NCBI GenBank assembly: GCA_963786945.1
Contig: CAWBAO010000006.1
Span: forward strand, 1 to 64,000
DNA: 64,000 nucleotides
DNA from: JADKCZ01 sp963786945
GTDB lineage: Bacteria; Myxococcota; Myxococcia; Myxococcales; Anaeromyxobacteraceae
Direction: 5' to 3'
In this document: in pieces, positions 9,868-19,071 of the stretch
Layout of the letters: each line of letters opens with the position of its first letter
Numbering within the stretch: position 1 is the first letter of the stretch
The notes under the pieces: generated by a model
Databases searched by the model: none
The model's input: only the letters and a program-made list of their open reading frames with translations
Told to the model about the DNA's origin: nothing
Position numbers and translations under genes: made by a program

Positions 9868-12339
9868 ATGAGCTGGAACGTGCTGCTGGTCGAGGCCGAC
9901 GCCGCCGTCGCCGAGGAGATCCGCGCCGCCTTCGGGCCGGCCGGCTTCGTGGTCTCCACCACCGAGGCGGGCGAGTCCGCGCTGGAGCGGACCCGCGCCG
10001 AGCCGCCCGACCTGATCCTGCTCTCCGCCGAGCTCCCCGACATGAGCGGCTTCTCGGTCTGCAACCGCCTCAAGCGGGCCCTGCCGTCGACGCCGCTGGT
10101 CCTCTACACGCGCGAGGCGACCGACGGCGCCATCGAGGCGCACCGGGCCTCGAAGGGGCGGGCCGACGCCTACCTGCGCGCCCCGCTCGACATGGCCGAC
10201 CTGATGGGCCACGCCGCGCAGCTGCTCCAGGCCGAGGCCGCCACCTCGCCGCCGGCCGCCGCACCGCCCGCACCCGTCCGACCGCCCGCCGGGGCTCGCC
10301 CGCCTCCGCCCGCAGACCCGGCCGCGCCACCGCCCGCGCCGGCCAGCGCCCGGCCGCCGCCCGCCGCCGCCCCACCGCGACCGCCACCGGCGCCGCCGCC
10401 CCGCCCCACCGTGGCCGCCTCCGCCCAGCCGGCGCCGCCGACCCGGCTCAAGACCGCCGGGCCGCGCGCCGACCAGCTGCTGGCCGAGTGGCCCCGCGAT
10501 CCGGCCCCGCCCAAGGGGACGCCCGAGGAGAAGCTCGAGTACTTCCGCGAGCGGCTCCGCGTCCGCGACGCCTACATGCCGCGGCTGCGCGAGGCCATCC
10601 ACGAGCTGAAGGCCGAGGCGGCCCAGGTCATCGCCGACGGCGACGAGCTGCGCGCCACCATCGTCGCCGCCAGGAGCCAGGTGGCCGACCTGGAGGCCCG
10701 GCTCAGCGAGACCGCCCAGGAGCTGGCGGCGGCCGCGGCCCAGCGCAGCGAGCTGGAGCGGCGGCTGGCCGAGGTGGACGCCACGCGCCAGTCGCTGTCC
10801 GAGGTGCTCTCCGAGACCATGCAGGATCACGAGCGGGCGGAGCAGCAGTGGTCCGCCCGCGTGGCGGCCGCCGACGCGGCTCGCGCCGAGGTGGAGCAGA
10901 CCTACGCCGGGGCCCAGGAGGCCCACGTCAAGGAGCTGCAGGCCATCGCCGCCGACCGGGCCGACGAGCGGGCCGCCGCCGAGGAGGCGCGCGTCCGGGG
11001 CGAGGCCGACCACGCCCAGGCGCTGGCCCAGCTCGACGCCGAGCGGCTGGCCGATCGCGAGAGCGCGCGCGCCGCCGCCGAGGCGGCCTCCGCCCAGCTG
11101 GTCGAGCTGGCCGCCGAGCGCGACGGGCTGGAGCACCGGCTCGCCGACACCGCGTCGAGGCTGGCCACGCTGGAGGAGACGGCGGCGTCGGACGCGCGGC
11201 TGGCGGCCGAGGCCCAGGCGTCGCTGGAGGCGCGCCTGGCCGACACCGAGGGGCGGGCGGCCCTCACCGCCGGCCAGCTGGCCGACGTCACGGCGCGCGC
11301 CGAGGCGCTGGAGCAGCAGCTCCAGCAGGTCGAGGCGTCCCGCGCCGAGCTGGAGGCCGCGCTCCAGCAGACCCGGGACGACCTGGAGGTGGCGCTGGCC
11401 CGCGCCGGCGACGCCGAGCGCTCGCTGGCGGCGCGCGAGGACGAGCTGGGGGCGCTGCGGGCGCGCGTGGCCGAGCAGGCCGGCGCCCTCGAGGCGGGGC
11501 GGACCACGGCGGAGGGGGTGCGGGGCGCGCTGGAGCGCGCCGAGGCCGGCTGGGCCGACGCCACCCACCGGGCCGCCGAGGCCGAGGCCGAGGGGCAGCG
11601 CCTGGCCGCCGAGCTGGAGGCGACCCGCGCCCGCGAGGCGGAGGCCCGGGACCGCGTGGCCAGGCTGGAGCTGGAGGTGGCCCGCCTGGCGCCGCTCGAG
11701 CCGGTGGCCGCCGAGGCGGTCCGGCTGCGCAAGGAGCTGCCGGGGCTGAAGGAGCTGGTCCAGCAGCGGACCCAGGCCGCCGAGGCCTCGTCGCGCGCGG
11801 CCCAGGCCGCGGCCAACGAGCGCGCCAAGCTGGCCGAGCGGCTCTCCATCGAGACCGGGCAGCTCCAGTCGGACGTGCACCGGCTCGACGGCGAGCTGGC
11901 GCAGGCCAGGCGCAAGCTGGAGGACGCCGAGCGGGTGGCGGCCCAGGCCCAGGCCGACCTGGCCAGGGAGCGGCAGGCGGCGGACCAGGCCCGCGGCGCC
12001 CTCCGCGAGGGGGCCTCGCAGGCCGAGCAGCGCCACGCCGCCGACCTGCAGCGGCTCAAGGCGACGGCGGCGGAGCTGGAGCGCCACCTCGAGGGGCGCA
12101 CCCGGGTCGAGCACCAGCTGAAGCGGCGCATCGGCGAGCTGGAGGCGGCGGCCCGGGCGGCCGCGGCCGCACCGCCCCCCGCCGTGGACGGCGCGGCGCT
12201 GGCCGCGCTGAAGGCCCGCGTGGCCGGGCTGGAGAACGAGCTCACCGACCTGCGCGAGGAGAACGACTTCCTCAACGGCGAGGTGGCCCGCTACACGCAG
12301 AAGAACCGCGACCTGAGCGCGAGGCTGGGCGGGAAGTAG
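9868..12339 (+). CDS. FrzS/AglZ-like pseudo-receiver and coiled-coil protein
   Basis: An 823-residue protein. Residues 1-120 form a response-regulator receiver fold (MSWNVLLVEADAAVAEEI). The phosphoacceptor Asp is replaced by Ser53 (ILLSAELPDMSG) and the conserved Lys by Ala105 (YLRAPLD), so it cannot be phosphorylated normally. A Pro/Ala linker (120-210) leads to a coiled coil of about 600 residues rich in Ala, Glu, Arg and Leu. This order (pseudo-receiver, linker, long coiled coil) is that of FrzS and AglZ, which act in polar motility complexes in Myxococcus. Start chosen at the ATG with GGAG 6 bp upstream. I infer a cell-polarity or motility scaffold; no motility gene is adjacent. Confidence 0.65.
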   Translation: MSWNVLLVEADAAVAEEIRAAFGPAGFVVSTTEAGESALERTRAEPPDLILLSAELPDMSGFSVCNRLKRALPSTPLVLYTREATDGAIEAHRASKGRADAYLRAPLDMADLMGHAAQLLQAEAATSPPAAAPPAPVRPPAGARPPPPADPAAPPPAPASARPPPAAAPPRPPPAPPPRPTVAASAQPAPPTRLKTAGPRADQLLAEWPRDPAPPKGTPEEKLEYFRERLRVRDAYMPRLREAIHELKAEAAQVIADGDELRATIVAARSQVADLEARLSETAQELAAAAAQRSELERRLAEVDATRQSLSEVLSETMQDHERAEQQWSARVAAADAARAEVEQTYAGAQEAHVKELQAIAADRADERAAAEEARVRGEADHAQALAQLDAERLADRESARAAAEAASAQLVELAAERDGLEHRLADTASRLATLEETAASDARLAAEAQASLEARLADTEGRAALTAGQLADVTARAEALEQQLQQVEASRAELEAALQQTRDDLEVALARAGDAERSLAAREDELGALRARVAEQAGALEAGRTTAEGVRGALERAEAGWADATHRAAEAEAEGQRLAAELEATRAREAEARDRVARLELEVARLAPLEPVAAEAVRLRKELPGLKELVQQRTQAAEASSRAAQAAANERAKLAERLSIETGQLQSDVHRLDGELAQARRKLEDAERVAAQAQADLARERQAADQARGALREGASQAEQRHAADLQRLKATAAELERHLEGRTRVEHQLKRRIGELEAAARAAAAAPPPAVDGAALAALKARVAGLENELTDLREENDFLNGEVARYTQKNRDLSARLGGK

Positions 12340-12351
12340 GCCGATCCCGGC

Positions 12352-13215
12352 TCAGGCGGCCGGCCCCGCGGCGAGCAGGACCTCGGCCCCGGCGGCCGGG
12401 AGCGACTTCCGGTAGCGGTTGAGGTCGCGCACCGTCCCGAACGGCTCGCCGAGGAGGACCGAGAGGTTGCGCAGGATGGCGCCCACCACCCGCTGCTCGC
12501 ACTCCGCGTCGAAGTGGAGCTGGGTGTCGAGCCAGCGCTCCAGCCAGCCGGGATCAGGCAGCCGGCTCTGGATGGTGTCGTTGGGGAAGAGCGCCCTGGC
12601 CACGTGCAGGTTGGTGGGGTGGAGCGGCTTGCCGCTCCGGCCGCTGCTGGCCATCAGGAAGCCCATCTTGGCGAAGGCGCGGCGCGCCTCGGCGGGGGTC
12701 CGGGCCAGGGCCCGCTGCATGTACTTGAGGTAGGCGCCGCCATGGCGGGCCTCGTCCCTGGAGATGAGGTCGTAGAGGTGGCGCAGCACCGGCTCCTGGT
12801 GCCACTCGGAGGCGCGCCGGTACCACTGGGTCAGCCGGACCTCGCCGCAGAAGTGGAGCATGAGCGTCTCCAGCGGCGGGGCCGGGTCGGCCGGGAAGCG
12901 GACGGCGTGCAGCTCGGCCTCGGTGGGCAGGAGCGCCGGGCGGAAGCGCCGCAGGTACTCCATGAGGGCCAGCGAGTGCTTCTGCTCCTCGTAGAACCAG
13001 ACCGAGATGAAGGCCGAGAAGTCGCTGTCGTCCTGGTTGTCGCGCAGGAACATCTCGGTGGCCGGCAGCGCCGCCCACTCGGTGATGGCGTTCATGCGGA
13101 CGGTCAGGGCCTGCTCGTCGGAGAGCCGTGACGGGTCGAAGCGGGCCCAGGGCACGTCGTCGGCCAGGCTCCAGCGGGCGGCTTCCAGCGAGGCGAAGAG
13201 CTCTGGGTACAGCAT
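12352..13215 (-). CDS. Ferritin-like di-iron protein, acyl-ACP desaturase-like
   Basis: A 287-residue helical protein with two E-x-x-H motifs, EEQKH (76-80) and DEARH (154-158). Further acidic residues sit near Glu46 and Glu125, the pattern of a ferritin-like di-iron site. The spacing and flanks (FYEEQKHSLALMEYL, ISRDEARHGGAYLKYMQ) resemble the stearoyl-ACP desaturase family (FA_desaturase_2), so it may oxidise or desaturate an acyl carrier substrate in the cytoplasm. The ATG has GGAGG 6 bp upstream. It is convergent with the FrzS-like gene (12 bp apart). A different di-iron oxygenase role is possible. Confidence 0.6.
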   Translation of the reverse strand: MLYPELFASLEAARWSLADDVPWARFDPSRLSDEQALTVRMNAITEWAALPATEMFLRDNQDDSDFSAFISVWFYEEQKHSLALMEYLRRFRPALLPTEAELHAVRFPADPAPPLETLMLHFCGEVRLTQWYRRASEWHQEPVLRHLYDLISRDEARHGGAYLKYMQRALARTPAEARRAFAKMGFLMASSGRSGKPLHPTNLHVARALFPNDTIQSRLPDPGWLERWLDTQLHFDAECEQRVVGAILRNLSVLLGEPFGTVRDLNRYRKSLPAAGAEVLLAAGPAA

Positions 13216-13370
13216 GCGGGACCTCCGGTTCTGGTGGCCGCCCCTTCATGGCGCCGGCCTGTCTCCGGCGTGTCACGGCGGCGGGGCGGGCCCCCCATTG
13301 CCAGCAACGAACGTTTCATCGAGGTGGGATGATGCGCCGGGCCTGGCGTCACGGCCGCGAGGAGGCCGTC

Positions 13371-14000
13371 ATGAAGCTCGCCATCCCGTCGATTCGCGCC
13401 GCAGCGCTGGCGTTCCTGCTGGCGCCAACGCTCGCGGCGGCCCAGGAACCTCCTCCCGCATCCGCGCCGCCGCCCTCTGCCGCTACCGTGGCGCAGCACC
13501 CCTGGAGCGTCTCGCTGGGGACCGGGGCGGGGGGCTTCGTCGAGTTCGTCGACGGCTTCTCCAACGGAGGCCCGGCCGGCTACGACTCGTCGCAGCGCTC
13601 CAACCGAATCCAGCTCAACGTCCGCGCCGACCGCCAGCTGGACCGCTGGTTCCGGGTTGGCCTGGCCTGGACGTACAACCGCTGGACAGACACCTACTTC
13701 AACAGCGGCGCCGAGGCCGGCTCCATCGACAACCAGGTCCACACCCTTCTGGCTGACGCCACGCTCCCCTGGTACCGCGCCGAGCACGTGGAGTTCTACA
13801 GCGGGCTGGCCGCGGGGATTGGACGGTGGAGCCAGGTCGGACAGGGCATCGGAAGCTCGCAGGACGGCGTCCAGCGCGGCTTCGCCTTCCAGCTCCGCGC
13901 CATCGGCATCTCCGCCGGCTCCGAGCAGGTCCGGGCCTTCGCCGACCTCGGGGTCGGGTTCGAGGGGCTGCTGGTGGGCGGGCTCACGCTCCGGTTCTGA
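13371..14000 (+). CDS. Secreted outer-membrane beta-barrel-like protein, unknown
   Basis: A 209-residue protein with a clear signal peptide (MKLAIPSIRAAALAFLLAP, cleaved near AAA-Q). The mature part alternates polar and hydrophobic residues, with segments such as IQLNVRADRQLDRWFRVGL, and ends with the aromatic RF typical of outer-membrane barrels. The ATG at 13371 has GGAGG 5 bp upstream; an earlier ATG at 13329 would spoil the signal peptide. It is divergent from the di-iron gene, with 155 bp between them, and convergent with amrS. I recognise no family. Confidence 0.5.
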   Translation: MKLAIPSIRAAALAFLLAPTLAAAQEPPPASAPPPSAATVAQHPWSVSLGTGAGGFVEFVDGFSNGGPAGYDSSQRSNRIQLNVRADRQLDRWFRVGLAWTYNRWTDTYFNSGAEAGSIDNQVHTLLADATLPWYRAEHVEFYSGLAAGIGRWSQVGQGIGSSQDGVQRGFAFQLRAIGISAGSEQVRAFADLGVGFEGLLVGGLTLRF

Positions 14001-14040
14001 TCCGGAGCGCGGCTCGAAGCCCTCCGGCCCGCGCCGGCCC

Positions 14041-15135
14041 TCAGATCACCGGCACGTTGCGCCCCAGGTGGACCGGGACGCGCCGGGCCCCGAAGTGTCC
14101 GGGGACCGGATCGAATCGGCCGGCCAGGGGCCGGGCACAGCCTGGGCAGCGCCCGTCGGCCGTCACCCGGTAGTCGAGCAATTCGTACCAGTCGCGGGCG
14201 ATGAGCAGCTCCCCGCAGCCGGCGCAGCGGGTCTCCTCGCCCTCCGGATCGTGGACGTTCCCGGTGTAGACGTGGCGCAGCCCGGCCCGCAGCGCCAGGC
14301 GACGGGCCCGCGCCAGCGTGGCGGGCGGGGTGGCCGGCACGTCGGTGAGCTTGAAGGCCGGGAAGAATGCGGAGAAGTGGAGCGGCACCTCCGGCCCGAG
14401 CCGCTCGGCCACCCAGTCGGCCAGCCGCCTCACCTCGTCGTCGGTGTCGTTCCACCCGGGGATGAGCAGGGTGGTCAGCTCGGTCCAGACGCCGGTCTCC
14501 TTGACCAGGTACTCCAGCGTCTCCAGCACCGGGGCCAGGTGGGCGAAGCAGAGCTTCTGGTAGAAGCCGTCGGTGAAGGCCTTGAGGTCGACGTTGGCCG
14601 CGTCCATGCAGGCGAACAGCTCGCGGCGCGGCTCGGCGCAGATGTAGCCGTTGGTCACCGCCACCGTCTTGAGGCCGCGGGCCCGGCAGGCCTCGGCCAC
14701 GTCGATGGCGTACTCGGCGAAGACCACCGGGTCGTTGTAGGTGAAGGCCACGCTGCGGCAGCCCCGGGCCAGCGCCTCCTCGGCGATGCGCTCGCCGGTG
14801 GCCTCGTCGCACAGCCGATCCTGCTCGGTGGCCTTGGAGATGTCCCAGTTCTGGCAGAAGCGGCAGCCCAGGTTGCAGCCGGCGGTGCCGAAGGAGAGGA
14901 CGCTGGAGCCGGGGTAGAAGTGGGCCAGCGGCTTCTTCTCGATGGGATCGACGCAGAAGCCGCTGGAGCGTCCCCAGGTGGTGAGCACCAGCTCGTCACC
15001 CACCCGCTGGCGCACGAAGCAGAAGGCCCGCTGCCCCTCGTGCAGGCGGCAGGCGCGCGGGCAGAGGTCGCACTGCAGCCGCCCGTCGTCGACCCGGTGC
15101 CACCAGCGGGCGGGGTGGATGGCGATGGCGCTCAT
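14041..15135 (-). CDS. amrS: AmmeMemoRadiSam system radical SAM enzyme
   Basis: A 364-residue radical SAM protein with the cluster motif CNLGCRFC (Cys87, 91, 94). An extra N-terminal cysteine set (CDLCPRACR) and a C-terminal zinc-ribbon-like pair (CAGC, CPGC) are also present. The family phrases GFCVDPIEKKPLAHFYPG and VDLKAFTDGFYQ are diagnostic of AmrS. Its start overlaps the end of the upstream AmrB-AmrA gene by four bases (ATGA), so the two are translationally coupled. The reaction of this widespread system is not established. Family placement is very secure. Confidence 0.92.
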   Translation of the reverse strand: MSAIAIHPARWWHRVDDGRLQCDLCPRACRLHEGQRAFCFVRQRVGDELVLTTWGRSSGFCVDPIEKKPLAHFYPGSSVLSFGTAGCNLGCRFCQNWDISKATEQDRLCDEATGERIAEEALARGCRSVAFTYNDPVVFAEYAIDVAEACRARGLKTVAVTNGYICAEPRRELFACMDAANVDLKAFTDGFYQKLCFAHLAPVLETLEYLVKETGVWTELTTLLIPGWNDTDDEVRRLADWVAERLGPEVPLHFSAFFPAFKLTDVPATPPATLARARRLALRAGLRHVYTGNVHDPEGEETRCAGCGELLIARDWYELLDYRVTADGRCPGCARPLAGRFDPVPGHFGARRVPVHLGRNVPVI

Positions 15136-16493
15136 GGGGCCTCCCGGTAGTGCTCGGCGGTGAAGCGGAAGAGGCGCGTCCCCGGCAGCCACTCGTCCGG
15201 CAGGCCCGCCTTGCGCCGCAGGGCAGAGAGGAAGGCGGCCGGCTCCGGCAGCTGCTCCCACACGGCGGGGATGAACACGGCCCGCCGCCCGCCCACCTCC
15301 AGCATCAGGCCGTCCACGCCCGGGCGGATGGCCTGCAGCGCCGCCGCCTCGTCGTCGGCCTCGATGGACCTGAGCGGGGAGAGGACGCTGACGTCGATCT
15401 CGAGCTCGTCGAGCTCGTCCGGGCCGACCGGCGGGAAGCGGGTGTCGGTGCTGGCGGCGGCCACGGCGCAGCGCACCACCTCCTCGTGCAGGGTGGCGCG
15501 CGGCTCGGTGGTGCCGATGCAGCCGCGCAGCAGGCCGTCGCGGTGCAGGCTGACGAAGCAGGCACGCCGCTCCTCGAGCCAGGCCTCGCCGGCCGGGGCC
15601 GTCGGCGGGGGAGCGCCGAAGAGGCTGGCGATGGCGGCCCGCGCCAGGCCGGTGACGATCGCGGCCCGCCGCCGGTGGATGTCCGGGCTGGACGCGACCT
15701 CGGGGACCGGCTCGTGGACGGCGAAGGCGCCGTACCCCACCACGGCGTCGCGGTCGCCGGCGGTGTCGCCGGAGTTGCGCAGGTCGAGCTGCTCGACCTC
15801 CAGCCCCCGCCGCCGCCCTTCGTAGAGCAGCCCGGAGAGCGGGGTGCGGCCGCAGGCCTGGTCGGCGTGGAGCCCCTCGGCGTCGCACGCCAGGATCTGC
15901 CGCGCCGTGAGCCGGTCGATGGCCCGGGCGTCGTCGTAGGGCAGGTAGTGGGACAGGTCGGTGGAGATCACCACCAGCGTCTCGTCGCCGCCCCAGAGCT
16001 CGGCCAGCACCTCGGCCACGTCGCGCGGGGTGGCCCGCCCCACCGCGAAGGGGACCAGCGCGAAGGGGCCGAGCGCCTCCTGCAGGAAGGGGAGCTGCAC
16101 CTCCAGCGAGTGCTCCAGGATGTGGGCGCTGGCGCTGCGGGTCACCTGGGGGTGGCGCAGGGCCCGCCGGGCCGCCTCCAGGTCGAGCGGCACCTCGCCG
16201 AGCGGGGTGAGGAAGCGGTCGGCCTCGGGGAGCGCCAGGCCGGCCACGGCCACATGGTGGGCGGGCCCGAGCAGCACCACCCGCTCGACGCGCGGCCCCG
16301 GGGCGCGCAGCTGCGCGTAGGCGGCCGCGGCGGTCGGTCCCGAGTAGACGTAGCCGGCGTGCGGGACCACCAGCGCCTTGGGCCGGCGTGCCACCCGCAC
16401 CGGCGCCGCCGCGAGCAGCCGCGCCACCTCGGCGTGAAGCGCGGACCGGTCACCGGGGTAGAAGGTCCCGGCGACCGCGGGCAGGCGAACCAC
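15132..16493 (-). CDS. AmmeMemoRadiSam system protein B fused to protein A (Memo-AMMECR1)
   Basis: A fusion of about 453 residues. The N-terminal ~265 residues form the Memo (AmrB) domain: PAVAGTFYPGD, VVPHAGYVYSGPTAAAAY, LLGPAHH and ACGRTPLSGLL, with the His and Cys residues that line the Memo pocket. The C-terminal ~180 residues are AMMECR1 (AmrA), with LRGCIGTTEPRATLHEEV and LDELEIDVSVLSPL. The start is uncertain. The GTG at 16493 gives the usual Memo N-terminus, and an AGGAGAGGAG sequence lies 14 bp upstream. In-frame GTG codons at 16520 and 16538 would add 9 or 15 residues. The gene is coupled to amrS by ATGA. The fusion keeps all three parts of the system on one message. Confidence 0.88.
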   Translation of the reverse strand: MVRLPAVAGTFYPGDRSALHAEVARLLAAAPVRVARRPKALVVPHAGYVYSGPTAAAAYAQLRAPGPRVERVVLLGPAHHVAVAGLALPEADRFLTPLGEVPLDLEAARRALRHPQVTRSASAHILEHSLEVQLPFLQEALGPFALVPFAVGRATPRDVAEVLAELWGGDETLVVISTDLSHYLPYDDARAIDRLTARQILACDAEGLHADQACGRTPLSGLLYEGRRRGLEVEQLDLRNSGDTAGDRDAVVGYGAFAVHEPVPEVASSPDIHRRRAAIVTGLARAAIASLFGAPPPTAPAGEAWLEERRACFVSLHRDGLLRGCIGTTEPRATLHEEVVRCAVAAASTDTRFPPVGPDELDELEIDVSVLSPLRSIEADDEAAALQAIRPGVDGLMLEVGGRRAVFIPAVWEQLPEPAAFLSALRRKAGLPDEWLPGTRLFRFTAEHYREAP

Positions 16494-16684
16494 CGGGACG
16501 GCGGCGGCTCCTCTCCTCACAGCTACAAGGATAACCACGATCCAGGGGCGGCCGGTGCGCCGGCGGGCCAGGACCCATCCGGACCGCCCGGCCCGGGTCC
16601 CTCGTGCGGTGGCGGCCAGCCGGGTGCGCGGGCCGTCCCCTCCCCTGCAAGGTTCGCGGGACTTCCGACGAATTTCCCCTTACC

Positions 16685-17575
16685 ATGCGCTCCATGGCGC
16701 CCTCCCACCCCTCCCCCCGCCGCTCGCTGCCGGGCCTCGTCACCGCGTTCATCCTGCTCACGCTGGCGGCCCCCGCCGCGGCCGAGCCAGGCGCCGTCCT
16801 CGAGATCTACTTCGGCCCGCACCAGACCGACTGGCTGGCGGTGGACGCGCTGCACGTGCTGGTGGACGGCCAGGAGATCCCGGTGCGCCTCCCGGCCCCG
16901 CGCGACCCGCCGGGGACGGCGCTCTACTCCGGGCCGGTGGCGCCCGGCCCCCACCTCGTCCAGATGGCGGCCGTGCTGCGGGGCGACTCGGGCGTCTTCA
17001 CCTACGTGAACGACTACCGCTTCACCATGCACGGCCGCCTCGACGTCAATGCGCCGGCCGGGAACGTGGTCGGCGTCCACGGGCGGATCCAGGCCAACTC
17101 CGGCGTGACCACCGAGTGGGCCGACCGGTACACCCTGGCCCTGGCGGCAGCCCCCTTCCCCTCCGACCGCGTGCCCGAGGTGGAGCCCCCGCCGCGCGTG
17201 CCGCCCCCGCCGGTCATCACGCCGCGTCCCCCGCCGGCCGCCGCCTGCGTGCTGGCCCCGGTCCGCTTCGGCTTCGACAAGGCCACCCTCACGCCCGAGG
17301 CCCGGCGGGCCCTCGACGGCTTCGCCGCCTGCGTCGCCCCGGGCGCCAGCTCCCTGCAGGTCGACGGGCACTGCGACGTGCGCGGCAGCGCCGCCTACAA
17401 CATGGGGCTGGGCGAGCGGCGGGCCGCCGCGGTGGCCCGATACCTCGAGAGCCACGGCGTGGCGGCCGGGCGGATCTCCACCAGCTCCTTCGGGAAGTCG
17501 CGGCCGCTCTGCGGCGAGCGCACCGAGGCCTGCCACGCGCGCAACCGGCGCGTCGAGATCATGGCCGGGGAGTGA
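16685..17575 (+). CDS. OmpA-family outer-membrane protein
   Basis: A 296-residue protein with a signal peptide (LPGLVTAFILLTLAAPAAAE). An N-terminal beta-rich domain of about 140 residues follows, of unknown fold, in which LDVNAPAGNVVGVHGRI is recognisable. A Pro-rich linker (PPPRVPPPPVITPRPPP) leads to a C-terminal OmpA peptidoglycan-binding domain: VRFGFDKATLTPEARRAL, LQVDGHCDVRGSAAYN and ARNRRVEIM. It should tether the outer membrane to the cell wall. In the OmpA motif the usual TD after GH is replaced by CD, and Cys residues recur in the domain, so a disulphide is possible. The start at 16685 is chosen for the signal peptide. Confidence 0.8.
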   Translation: MRSMAPSHPSPRRSLPGLVTAFILLTLAAPAAAEPGAVLEIYFGPHQTDWLAVDALHVLVDGQEIPVRLPAPRDPPGTALYSGPVAPGPHLVQMAAVLRGDSGVFTYVNDYRFTMHGRLDVNAPAGNVVGVHGRIQANSGVTTEWADRYTLALAAAPFPSDRVPEVEPPPRVPPPPVITPRPPPAAACVLAPVRFGFDKATLTPEARRALDGFAACVAPGASSLQVDGHCDVRGSAAYNMGLGERRAAAVARYLESHGVAAGRISTSSFGKSRPLCGERTEACHARNRRVEIMAGE

Positions 17576-17597
17576 GTCGGGCGCCGGGACCGGCCCG

Positions 17598-18959
17598 TCA
17601 GCGGTAGACCCCGGCCACGCCGTCGGGCGCACCGCTCGAGGTGCGGCCTCCGTGGACGAGGACGCTCCCGTCGGGGAGCCTGACCAGGGCCAGCCCCATC
17701 CTCCCCGAGGCCAGGCGCCCCTCGCTCACCGCGAAGGCCTGCCGCGCGGGGTCGAAGATCTCGATGGTGTCGAGGAGGGCCCCGTCCGGCGCCATCCCTC
17801 CGGCGACCAGCACCTCGCCGCTCGCCAGCGGCACGGATGCGTGGAAGGTGCGCCCGGCGTGGAGCGGGCCGACCAGGGTGAAGGCCCGGTCCGCGGCGTC
17901 GTAGACCTCGGCCGATGGCGTCGCGTCCTCGACGGCCGTGTCGCCTCCGGCCAGGAGCACGCGGCCACCCGGGAGCGGGGCTGCCACGTGCAGGGCCCGG
18001 CCCACGCGCATGTCGCCGATGGGGGTGAAGGTCTCTGTGGCTGGGTCGTACAGCTCGGCCACCGGGACCACGACGCCCGTGAAGGCGCTCCTCCCGCCGG
18101 CGAGGAGGATGGTGCCGTCTGGCAGCGTCGTCGCGGTGTGGCCGTACCGCGGGAAGCTCATGGGGCCGCCGGCCGGGCGGCGCGGCGCGGCGCCTCCCGG
18201 GTCGTAGATCTCCTCGGTGACCACCGACCCGGGCCTCTTCCCGAGAAAGTCTCCTCCGGCGACGAGGATCTCACCGCTCGGCAGCAGGGTCGCGCTGTGC
18301 AGGTAGCGCTCCTCGAGCATCGGGTACTTGAGGAGCGTCCACCCGCCCGTCGACGGGTCGAAGGCGTGGACCAGCGCCGACTCCAGGGGGCCGTACGCAT
18401 CGTGCCCTCCGGTCAGGAGGAGCCGGCCCTTCCCATCGACGAGGGTGGTGGCCTCGGCGTGCGGGATGTCGAGCTCCCCGGCCAGCGCGTACTCGCCGGT
18501 GGCGGGATCCCAGACCTCGGTGCGCCACTCCCAGCCCGCACCGGTGAGCCCGCCGGCGAGCACCACCCGCCCGTCCGGGAGCAGGCCGGCGCCGTGGTCG
18601 GTGCGAGGAAGGCCGCCGGGGACGCGATCCAGGAGGTGACGGTAGGCGACCGCCAGCGGCAGCTCGGCCGACGCGCTGCGGCCGCCATCGCCCACGCGCA
18701 GCACGAAGGTCTTCGGGGTCGTCCCCGGCTTCAGGCTGACGGGCTGCCCGCTCTCGACCGGTCCGATGTCCGGCTCGATCACCCCCGCACCGCCCGAGAA
18801 GATCGGCACGAGCCGCACCGTCTCCCCCGGGTAGAGGGCCGGCGGCTCGGCGGTGAAGGACTGGATGGACGGGCCCGGAGCCGCCGATGGCGGCGGCGGC
18901 GAGGCCTGGCAGGCAGCGACGAGGAGGGCCGTGGTCAGCCAGGCCGCGCGGGCTCGCAT
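17598..18959 (-). CDS. Kelch-repeat lipoprotein
   Basis: A 453-residue predicted lipoprotein. The ATG at 18959 gives MRARAAWLTTALLVAAC with lipobox Cys17. After a short beta domain (residues 30-110) there are about six to seven kelch repeats of roughly 45-50 residues, each with a core such as GRVLLAGGDTA, GTILLAGGRSA or GEVLVAGGMAPDG. They should close into a beta-propeller exposed on the cell surface or in the periplasm. Such proteins are common in myxobacteria. Ligand unknown. It is convergent with the OmpA gene and 112 bp after the permease start region. Confidence 0.78.
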   Translation of the reverse strand: MRARAAWLTTALLVAACQASPPPPSAAPGPSIQSFTAEPPALYPGETVRLVPIFSGGAGVIEPDIGPVESGQPVSLKPGTTPKTFVLRVGDGGRSASAELPLAVAYRHLLDRVPGGLPRTDHGAGLLPDGRVVLAGGLTGAGWEWRTEVWDPATGEYALAGELDIPHAEATTLVDGKGRLLLTGGHDAYGPLESALVHAFDPSTGGWTLLKYPMLEERYLHSATLLPSGEILVAGGDFLGKRPGSVVTEEIYDPGGAAPRRPAGGPMSFPRYGHTATTLPDGTILLAGGRSAFTGVVVPVAELYDPATETFTPIGDMRVGRALHVAAPLPGGRVLLAGGDTAVEDATPSAEVYDAADRAFTLVGPLHAGRTFHASVPLASGEVLVAGGMAPDGALLDTIEIFDPARQAFAVSEGRLASGRMGLALVRLPDGSVLVHGGRTSSGAPDGVAGVYR

Positions 18960-19071
18960 CTGCCGGCTTCTAGCGATGCGCGCCCGGCGCCGCGACACCC
19001 CGATGGGGATGGCGGGCGCCCGCCGCATCGACGTCCGCAGACGGCCGGTGGAGCCCGCCCCGACCGAGCGG

